Assembly: GCF_015277895.1 (NCBI RefSeq)
Contig: NZ_CP063815.1
Span: forward strand, 806,001-870,000
Reading direction: 5' to 3'
Length of the DNA: 64,000 nt
Source of the DNA: Microbacterium abyssi
GTDB lineage: Bacteria > Actinomycetota > Actinomycetes > Actinomycetales > Microbacteriaceae
The position numbers were made by a program, and so were the translations under genes. Positions 36,896 to 45,334 of this stretch are shown here, in pieces. The first letter of the stretch is position 1; each line of letters starts with the position of its first letter. A model generated the notes under the pieces. It was not told where the DNA came from. It did not search any database and worked only from the letters and a program-made list of their open reading frames with translations.

Positions 36896-39486
36896 TCGCC
36901 TTCGCCGTCGCCGTCGCCTTCGCCTTCGCCGCCGGCGCACGCGAGCGTGACAGTGCTGCCCGGAGCGGCCTTGCCGCTGGTGGGAACCTGTGCGACTACC
37001 TCGTCACCGCCCTTGCAGTTCGGCGCGGCGACCTCGAAGCCGGCCGCTTCGATCTTGCTCTTCGCCTGCGAGTACTTCTCTCCGACGACGTTCGGTACCG
37101 CTGTGGCCGCAGGCTTGCCCGTGCTCGGCGTGATCGTCACGGTGGTGCCGCTGGTGACGCGTCCGGCACCCGGGTCCTGCTCGGCGATCATGCCGGCGTC
37201 CTCATCGCTGTCGATCGGCTTCGCGACCGTGACGGCGAATCCGGCATTCTCGAGCGTTCTGGTGGCATCCTCGACGGACATGCCGACGACACTCGGAAGC
37301 TCGACGTAGGTGACCTTCGTCAGCTCCTTGTCCGGCTGCGGGAACGCATCGCCGCCGAGCAGGGCGTTCGCCGCGGCCTGCATGTCGCGTGCGATGTCGT
37401 AGCGGATGTTCTGCAACAGGTTGCCGTTGTACCACTGCCCCCAGATACCTTCTCTGCCCTCCGTGCGACCGACGTAGACCGCCGTGGTGGCCTTGGTGCT
37501 CGACTCGATCATCATGGTCGAGTAGTTGTTGTGAGACCCGGTCTTGCCGATCAGCGGCGTGCCGTCCCACGGGTTCGCGGCGGAGCCGGTGCCTCCCGAG
37601 GCCATCACGCCCTGCAGCGCGTATGCCGCGGTCGCGGCGACCTCGGGTGTGAGCACCTGCGAGCACTTCGACTCGGGTACGGGAAGCTCGGCGCCCTCCT
37701 GGTCGAGGACCTTGTCGATCACCTTCGGCGTGCAGTACTTGCCGCCGCTGGCGACGGTCGCGTAGGCACCCGCCATATCGAGCGGGGAGATGAACTTGTC
37801 GCCGAGGACGTTGAACGGGAGATTGACGTCGGTGGTGCTCGTGCCGTCGGCCACGTTGACGCCCATACGCTCCGCGACCTTGTTGATGTCGCAGATGTCG
37901 AGTTTCGCGGCCATCGCGAAGTAGCCGGAGTTCAACGAGTTCCGAGTGAACGTCATGGCAGTGCCGGTGTAACCGCCGTTGCTGCCGAAGTTGCCGACGT
38001 CCTTCGTGTCGAAGGTGATCGGCCCGCCCGCGCATTCAGCGGGCATCTGCAGCACCTGGTTGCGGCCGTTGATCGATTCGTTGACAGAGTGCCCGTTCTC
38101 GAGCCAATCGACGAGGGTGAACAGCTTGTAGGCGGACCCGACAGGGAAGCCGTTCGATCCGCCGTGTGCGTTGTCCGTGGCGTAGACGATGGATGTGTAC
38201 GCTTTGTCCTTGCTGACCGTCTCGCGGAAGTTGGTGTTCTGGGTCACGGCCAGCACGCGGCCGGTGCCCGGCTCGACCGTGACTCCGGCAGCACCGAAGT
38301 AGTTGTTGTCGTAGTTCGCCGGCACGCGGTTGCGCAGGGCGATGATCGCGGGCTCCTGCACGCGCATGTCGAGTGTTGTGTAGATCTCAAGCCCGTCGCG
38401 GTACAGCGCCTTGGTGCGCTCCTGCCGGGTGTCGCCGAACGCCGGGTCGCTCAGGACGACGCTCTTCGCGTACTGGCAGAAGTAGGCGTTGTTTCCTGCG
38501 GCCGCGCATCCCTGCGACGACTGCTTGATCTTGGGCACGATCGGCGAGGCGTCAGCCTTGTCATACTGCGCCTGCGTGATCTTGCCATCGTCAAGCATGC
38601 GGCCGAGCACGTAGTGGCGGCGGTCGAGCGTGAGCTTGTACCCGTCGGCCTCCGAGTTGACGGCGTTGCCCTCGCTGTCGGTGGTCGTGCCGTCCTTCAT
38701 GTCGATGCGGTACGTGTTCGGGTTCTGAACGATGCCGGCCAGCGTCGCGGCCTGTGACACGTTGAGTTTGGCGGCGGTCGTGCTGAAGTAGTAGTTCGCC
38801 GCGGCTTCGATGCCGTAGACGGTGCCGCCGAAGCTCGCGATGTTCAGATAGCCGAGCAGAATCTCGTTCTTCGAATAGTCCTTCTCGATCTGGATCGCGT
38901 AGCGCATCTCCTGCAGCTTGCGCTCGATGCCATCGCTGCCGGTGGCGTTCGTGGCATCGAGCCAGCACTGCGCGATCGCGTCGGAGTATCCCTCGGAGCC
39001 AGGAAGCACACCCTGTTCGCACTGCTGTACGAGCACGTTCTTGACGTACTGCTGGCTGATCGTGGACGCGCCGCGCGATGACGTGCCGCGGAGGTTGTCG
39101 ATCAGTGCCTTCGCGGTCGCGCCGAGGTTGACACCGCCGTGCTCGTAGAAGTCCTTGTCCTCGCTGGAGAGGACGGCGTCGTACATGACCGGGTTGATCT
39201 GGTCGAAGGTGACCTGGGTGCGGTTCTGGTCGAAGAACGTCGCCAGCGCGAAGGGCTTGCCGTCCTTGCCGGTTCCGTAGATCGTGCTCGGCTCCATGGG
39301 CGCGTCGATCTTCAGGTACGACGGCAGCTTCTCGAACATGTTGAGAGCCTGGGAACCTGCGGCGCCTGCGACAGCGAGTGCGGGGGTGACCGTGGCGGTC
39401 ACGAGGATGCCGGCGACAGCGCTGAGTCCGACCAGGCCGAGGAGGCCGCCGAGCACACCTTTAGCCGTGCGATTCTTCTGAGGCAT
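36892..39486 (-). CDS. class A penicillin-binding protein with PASTA domains
   Basis: The 864-aa bifunctional peptidoglycan synthase has an N-terminal membrane anchor (residues about 9-45). The glycosyltransferase domain follows with AVLSSEDKDFYEHGGVN and GASTISQQYVKN. The transpeptidase domain has the serine in GFPVGSAYKLFTLVDWL, the SLNSGYFAMA (SxN) motif, and LIGKTGSHNNYS (KTG). Two PASTA repeats follow (YVELPSVVGMSVEDATRTL; AVPNVVGEKYSQAKSKIEAA), then a low-complexity Gly/Glu/Asp tail. A whiB gene, frequent next to this gene in actinobacteria, is not seen here. Confidence 0.94.
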   Translation of the reverse strand: MPQKNRTAKGVLGGLLGLVGLSAVAGILVTATVTPALAVAGAAGSQALNMFEKLPSYLKIDAPMEPSTIYGTGKDGKPFALATFFDQNRTQVTFDQINPVMYDAVLSSEDKDFYEHGGVNLGATAKALIDNLRGTSSRGASTISQQYVKNVLVQQCEQGVLPGSEGYSDAIAQCWLDATNATGSDGIERKLQEMRYAIQIEKDYSKNEILLGYLNIASFGGTVYGIEAAANYYFSTTAAKLNVSQAATLAGIVQNPNTYRIDMKDGTTTDSEGNAVNSEADGYKLTLDRRHYVLGRMLDDGKITQAQYDKADASPIVPKIKQSSQGCAAAGNNAYFCQYAKSVVLSDPAFGDTRQERTKALYRDGLEIYTTLDMRVQEPAIIALRNRVPANYDNNYFGAAGVTVEPGTGRVLAVTQNTNFRETVSKDKAYTSIVYATDNAHGGSNGFPVGSAYKLFTLVDWLENGHSVNESINGRNQVLQMPAECAGGPITFDTKDVGNFGSNGGYTGTAMTFTRNSLNSGYFAMAAKLDICDINKVAERMGVNVADGTSTTDVNLPFNVLGDKFISPLDMAGAYATVASGGKYCTPKVIDKVLDQEGAELPVPESKCSQVLTPEVAATAAYALQGVMASGGTGSAANPWDGTPLIGKTGSHNNYSTMMIESSTKATTAVYVGRTEGREGIWGQWYNGNLLQNIRYDIARDMQAAANALLGGDAFPQPDKELTKVTYVELPSVVGMSVEDATRTLENAGFAVTVAKPIDSDEDAGMIAEQDPGAGRVTSGTTVTITPSTGKPAATAVPNVVGEKYSQAKSKIEAAGFEVAAPNCKGGDEVVAQVPTSGKAAPGSTVTLACAGGEGEGDGDGEGD

Positions 39487-39580
39487 ACGCTAGATCGTAG
39501 GGGACTTCCCTGAATAATCGCCTCTGACGCTCGGTCGATTCGTCGCCGTCACCGTCCGCCACACAACCTGCAGGAGTGCC

Positions 39581-39805
39581 ATGACCACGTGGGAGTATCT
39601 GACAACCCCGCTGCTGATCCACAACACCGCCGCGATCCTCAACAACTGGGGCAAGCAGGGGTGGGAGCTCGTTCAGGTCGTCCAGGGCCCGGAGGGCGGC
39701 CTGGTGGCCTACTTCAAACGCCCCGTCTCGGACGACGGCTCGAACTCGGCCGGGCTCGCCGCCGCAGCCGAGGCCTCGCGTCAGTTCGACGGTGGCGACG
39801 CATGA
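39581..39805 (+). CDS. small conserved protein of the DUF4177 type
   Basis: The 74-aa protein starts MTTWEYLTTPLLIHN, and its NNWGKQGWELVQVVQGP segment resembles the short DUF4177 fold (WEY...GWELV). The C-terminal 25 residues are Ala/Ser-rich. The ATG has AGGAG 4 nt upstream. Its stop overlaps the RidA start (ATGA), so the two are coupled. The function is unknown. Confidence 0.8.
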   Translation: MTTWEYLTTPLLIHNTAAILNNWGKQGWELVQVVQGPEGGLVAYFKRPVSDDGSNSAGLAAAAEASRQFDGGDA

Positions 39806-40260
39806 GCGTCGCAACACGCCTCACCGAGCTCGGCATCGAGCTTCCCGAGGTCGCAGCTCCCGTCGCCGCCTATGTCCCTGCGGTCGTGCACAGCGGCCTC
39901 GTCCACACGTCCGGCCAGTTGCCGTTCGCCTCGGGTGCCCTGCCGGCGACCGGCAAGGTAGGCGCAGAGGTCACCGCTGAGGATGCCAAGGTTTACGCCC
40001 GCACATGTGCGCTGAACGCTCTCGCCGCCGCGGCATCCGCCGCTGGCGGTGTGGAGAAGATCGGCGGGGTGCTGCGCGTCGGCGGCTTCGTGGCATCCGC
40101 CCCGTCGTTCACCGGTCAGCCCGGCGTCATCAACGGCGCGAGCGAAGTGCTCGGCGAGATCTTCGGGGATGCCGGGCAGCATGCCCGCGCCGCCGTCGGC
40201 GTCGCGGTGCTGCCGCTGGACAGCCCCGTCGAGGTCGAGGTGACCTTCATCCTCGCGTGA
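39802..40260 (+). CDS. RidA family protein (2-iminoacid deaminase type)
   Basis: The 152-aa protein matches the RidA/YjgF family: VHTSGQLPFASGALPATGKVG at the start, ARTCALNALAAAASAAGGVE in the middle and GVAVLPLDSPVEVEVTFILA at the end. The usual active-site arginine near the C-terminus (about residue 105 in E. coli RidA) appears replaced in the segment HARAAVGVAVLP by R at a nearby position. This longer, non-archetypal subgroup is common in actinobacteria and its substrate is uncertain. It converges with acs, 13 nt away. Confidence 0.86.
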   Translation: MSVATRLTELGIELPEVAAPVAAYVPAVVHSGLVHTSGQLPFASGALPATGKVGAEVTAEDAKVYARTCALNALAAAASAAGGVEKIGGVLRVGGFVASAPSFTGQPGVINGASEVLGEIFGDAGQHARAAVGVAVLPLDSPVEVEVTFILA

Positions 40261-40273
40261 AGCCGAGCACCGG

Positions 40274-42241
<1,968 letters not shown>

Positions 42242-42267
42242 GGCACGCGCTCCTTTGCGGTGAACGA

Positions 42268-42288
42268 GGTCGTGCGCATGACACGACC
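42268..42288. promoter_or_regulatory. inverted repeat upstream of acs
   Basis: GGTCGTG and CACGACC are perfect 7-bp arms around a 7-nt spacer, 27 nt upstream of the acs start codon in the acs/tadA divergent region. The size and position suit an operator, but no regulator can be named. Confidence 0.35.
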
Positions 42289-42429
42289 GTGACACGGTGA
42301 ATCTAGTCTCGCGCGAAATCAGCAGATACCGCCGAAAGTGGGTAGATCAGTCGTTCTGCACCGTCGCTCCGCAGTGCGAGTTGCGCACAGAGCGCGGGTT
42401 TCCGGCTCCGGCGCGGATGCCGCTGCGCA

Positions 42430-42435
42430 TAGCTT
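42430..42435 (+). promoter_or_regulatory. -10 hexamer of the Tad cluster, leaderless arrangement
   Basis: TAGCTT, then 6 nt, then the ATG of the secretion ATPase at 42442. Confidence 0.5.
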
Positions 42436-42441
42436 CGGGGC

Positions 42442-43446
42442 ATGCCACAGCCGTTCATCATCGAGCCGCGCGGGTCCTCGACCGTACGCGATGTCCGCGG
42501 TGCGCTGCCCGAAGGCGCGGATTCCGTTCTCGGACCTCTCGCGGAGCACTGCGCCGACCCGCGGGTGACCGACGTCTTCGTCAACGGTGCGGACGGGCTG
42601 TTCGTCGATCGCGGCGACGGTGCCGAGCGCGTGGCGGGTTGGGCGGCATCCGAACGGGAAGTGCGGGACCTCGCCGTCGCGCTCGTCGGCGCCGGCGGGC
42701 GCCACCTCGATGATCAATCCCCGTGCGTCGATGTGCGGCTGGCCTCCGGCATACGCGTGCATGCGGTCCTCTCGCCGGTGTCGACCTCGGGAACCGCCGT
42801 GTCCGTCCGAATCCCGCGGGTCGGTGCCGCCGACCTCGACGCCCTTGCGGCGCTCGGCGCGTTCGACCCACGCCGTCGTGCGTGGCTGGAGCAACTCGTC
42901 GCCGACCGGGCGAACATCCTCATCACCGGCGGCACCGGCACGGGCAAGACGACGCTGCTGTCGGCGCTGCTCCACGCCGTGCCCTCGCGTGAGCGGATCG
43001 TCACGATCGAGGACGTCGCCGAACTGCGACCTGGTCATCCGCACCATGTCGCGCTCGAAGCGCGCCAGTCGAATCTGGAGGGCGCAGGCTCCATCACCCT
43101 CGCGCGACTGGTCAGGGAGTCGCTCCGCATGCGCCCCGATCGGCTGATCGTGGGGGAGTGCCGCGGCGAGGAGGTGAGGGAGCTGCTGTCGGCGCTGAAC
43201 ACCGGGCACGACGGCGGCGCGGGCACCCTGCACGCCAGCGGTCTCGTCGATGTGCCCGCGCGCCTCGAAGCCCTCGGCGCGCTGGCAGGAATGGATGCCA
43301 CGGCACTCGCGAGACAAGCCGTCAGCGCCTTCACCGTGGTCGTGCATCTCGCGCGGAACGCAGACGGTGTGCGACGGATGGCCCAGGCAGGGCGCTTCCT
43401 GCTGCGCGACGAGCGGCTCGATATAGAGGAGGTGCAGCCGTGGTGA
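42442..43446 (+). CDS. TadA/CpaF-type secretion ATPase
   Basis: The 334-aa protein is a type II/IV secretion ATPase of the TadA/CpaF (Rv3659c-like) family that powers Flp-pilus assembly. It has an N-terminal domain with VTDVFVNGADGLFVDRGDG, Walker A ITGGTGTGKTTLLSALL near residue 165, Asp box EDVAELRPGHPHHVALEAR, Walker B RLIVGECRGEEVRELL, and His box GTLHASGLVDVPARL. The gene begins the six-gene cluster to 45243. The usual CpaE-like gene upstream is absent. Confidence 0.9.
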   Translation: MPQPFIIEPRGSSTVRDVRGALPEGADSVLGPLAEHCADPRVTDVFVNGADGLFVDRGDGAERVAGWAASEREVRDLAVALVGAGGRHLDDQSPCVDVRLASGIRVHAVLSPVSTSGTAVSVRIPRVGAADLDALAALGAFDPRRRAWLEQLVADRANILITGGTGTGKTTLLSALLHAVPSRERIVTIEDVAELRPGHPHHVALEARQSNLEGAGSITLARLVRESLRMRPDRLIVGECRGEEVRELLSALNTGHDGGAGTLHASGLVDVPARLEALGALAGMDATALARQAVSAFTVVVHLARNADGVRRMAQAGRFLLRDERLDIEEVQPW

Positions 43447-44336
43447 CGCTCCGAAGCCGCGAGGTGGATGGCGGGGCCGAGGCGGCTGCGTCGTCCGTCC
43501 GCACGCTGGCCGTGCTGCTGCAGGCGGGAGCCGCGCCGCTGAACGCCTGGCGGCACCTCGCCGACTCCGGCGACCCGCACGCCGAACGCGTCATCGCGCG
43601 CTGCGATGACGGCATCCCGCTGATCGACGCGATCGGCACCGAGGGCGGCGCGTGGAGCGACGTCGCTGCCGCGTGGGACGTCGCCACGGTCGTCGGCGCC
43701 CCGCTCGCCGTGGTGCTGAAATCCCTCGCCGAAACCATGCGAGACGCCGCAACGGCCGCCGACGATGTGCGCATCGCACTCGCGGAGCCCGCCGGGACCG
43801 CACGGCTGCTGCTGTGGATGCCGCTGGCGGGACTGCTGCTCGGATTCGCGCTCGGCTTCGACACCGTGTCCGTCCTCATCGGCAATCCGATCGGCACCGC
43901 TTGCCTGATCGCTGGGCTGCTGCTCGTGCTGGCCGCCCGGCTGTGGACGCGGCGACTGCTGCGGCGCGCGCAACCCGATACGGGTTCCCCGGGACTCCAC
44001 GCCGAACTCGTCGCGGTCGCGCTCTCCGGAGGGGCATCCATCGCCCGCTCTCTGCAGCTCGTCGAGGACAGCCCCGCCCGGGATCGCGTGCACGGCACGC
44101 GCACCACCGAGGTGCTCGAGCTGTCGCGTGCCGCCGGGGTTCCGGCTGGCGAGCTGCTCCGCGCGGTTGCCGCGCAGGACCGTCACGACGCCAGGGTGCA
44201 CGGCAGGATGCGCGCTGCGAAGCTCTCCTCGCAGCTGCTGATCCCCCTCGGCGTGTGCACGCTGCCCGCGTTCCTGCTGCTCGGCGTCGCACCCCTGATC
44301 CTGTCCGTGCTCGCATCCACCCCGCTGCCGATCTGA
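43443..44336 (+). CDS. Tad secretion membrane protein, TadB/TadC-like (T2SSF domain)
   Basis: This 297-aa protein has two T2SSF-type helical regions. The first (RTLAVLLQAGAAPLNAWRHL, residues about 15-110) and the second (LHAELVAVALSGGASIARSL, from about residue 180) surround two central membrane helices. A further pair lies at the C-terminus (LLIPLGVCTLPAFLLLGVAP). M. tuberculosis has two proteins here (Rv3658c, Rv3657c), so this single chain may serve as both. The GTG start overlaps the ATPase stop codon; an adjacent GTG 3 nt earlier is equally possible. Confidence 0.8.
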   Translation: MTLRSREVDGGAEAAASSVRTLAVLLQAGAAPLNAWRHLADSGDPHAERVIARCDDGIPLIDAIGTEGGAWSDVAAAWDVATVVGAPLAVVLKSLAETMRDAATAADDVRIALAEPAGTARLLLWMPLAGLLLGFALGFDTVSVLIGNPIGTACLIAGLLLVLAARLWTRRLLRRAQPDTGSPGLHAELVAVALSGGASIARSLQLVEDSPARDRVHGTRTTEVLELSRAAGVPAGELLRAVAAQDRHDARVHGRMRAAKLSSQLLIPLGVCTLPAFLLLGVAPLILSVLASTPLPI

Positions 44337-44364
44337 CGGCGGCACCAGAGAAAGAAGGAACACC

Positions 44365-44562
44365 ATGAACACTCTCCCCATGCTGACCAGGAGACGCGCC
44401 GCGTCCCTGTTCACCGACGAATCCGGCGCGGCCACCGCGGAGTACGCGATCACGACGATGGCCGCGGTCGCCTTCGCCGGCCTGCTGGTCGTCATCATGA
44501 GGTCGGACGAGGTGCGCGGCATCCTCACGGATCTCGTGCGCCGGGCGCTGACCGTGTCGTGA
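44365..44562 (+). CDS. Flp-type pilin-like protein (DUF4244)
   Basis: The 65-aa protein has a short leader ending in DESGAATAEYAITTMAAVAFAG; the E-Y pair after a glycine recalls the Flp prepilin processing site. One membrane helix follows, then a short basic tail. The DUF4244 match (Rv3656c-like) and its place in the Tad cluster suggest it is the major pilin. The ATG has AAGGA 5-6 nt upstream. Confidence 0.85.
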   Translation: MNTLPMLTRRRAASLFTDESGAATAEYAITTMAAVAFAGLLVVIMRSDEVRGILTDLVRRALTVS

Positions 44563-44566
44563 CGAC

Positions 44567-44914
44567 ATGATCGGTTCGGCGCACGACACCGAGCGCGGCT
44601 CCGTCGCCGCCGAGCTCGCCCTCGCCCTGCCTGCTGTGGCGATCACGCTGCTGCTCGGCGCGGGGGCGCTCGGCGCGGCGGCCCAGCAGGTGTCCCTCCA
44701 GGATGCCGCGGCCGACGCCGCGCGGCTGCTCGGCCGCGGAGAGAGCGAGGCGACCGCACATGCGGCGGTGGTTGCTGCCGTCGACGGGGCGCGTGCATCC
44801 AGCGCGGCCCGCGGCGATCTCGTCTGCGTGAGCGCACGGATCGATGCACAGATCGGGCGGCTCATCAGCATCCCGTTGTCCGCGTCCAGCTGTGCGCTCA
44901 GCGGAGGCCTCTGA
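44567..44914 (+). CDS. TadE-like pseudopilin
   Basis: The 115-aa protein starts with ERGSVAAELALALPAVAITLLL, a TadE-type N-terminal segment (a polar leader, then E followed by a long hydrophobic helix). The extracytoplasmic part contains two cysteines (VCVSA and SSCALSGGL) that could form a disulphide. It corresponds to Rv3655c. It begins 4 nt after the pilin stop and ends on the next gene's start codon (overlap of one base). Confidence 0.82.
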   Translation: MIGSAHDTERGSVAAELALALPAVAITLLLGAGALGAAAQQVSLQDAAADAARLLGRGESEATAHAAVVAAVDGARASSAARGDLVCVSARIDAQIGRLISIPLSASSCALSGGL

Positions 44915-45243
44915 TGGCCGGCACCGCGCTGTCGGCGAGCATCCTCGCCGTCGCCGCCACCCTCTCGATCGGACTCGCGGCCGTCGGTGGTGCGGCCGTC
45001 ACGGCTCAGCGCGCCGCGGGAGCTGCGGATGCCGCGGCGCTCGCCGCAGCGGATGCCGCGTCCGGCGCGATCATCACCGACGAAGAGCCGTGCGCGCTCG
45101 CCGCCAGGGTGGCCGCGGCATCCGGAGCGACGCTCGTCGCATGCGTACTCGAGGGCCCTCTGGCGACCGTGCGGGTCGAAGCGGCGTACGCTGGTCTTGC
45201 TGCCGTCTCCCGAGCCCGCGCAGGGCCACCCGAGGGATTCTGA
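44914..45243 (+). CDS. Rv3654c-like TadE-type protein
   Basis: The 109-aa protein has a single hydrophobic helix at residues about 5-40 (LSASILAVAATLSIGLAAVG), a helical QRAAGAADAAALAAADAASG segment typical of TadG/Rv3654c-type proteins, and two cysteines (EEPCALAARVA and VACVLEG). It is the last gene of the Tad cluster and is followed after 91 nt by topA, the same neighbour as in mycobacteria. Confidence 0.8.
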   Translation: MAGTALSASILAVAATLSIGLAAVGGAAVTAQRAAGAADAAALAAADAASGAIITDEEPCALAARVAAASGATLVACVLEGPLATVRVEAAYAGLAAVSRARAGPPEGF

Positions 45244-45334
45244 CGGCGACACCACCGAGATTCCACTCACGGCTCCGCTGTGAACACGCCACGACAGTGG
45301 TGTGTATGGTGTGCTTCGAAGAAAGGACGCACCC

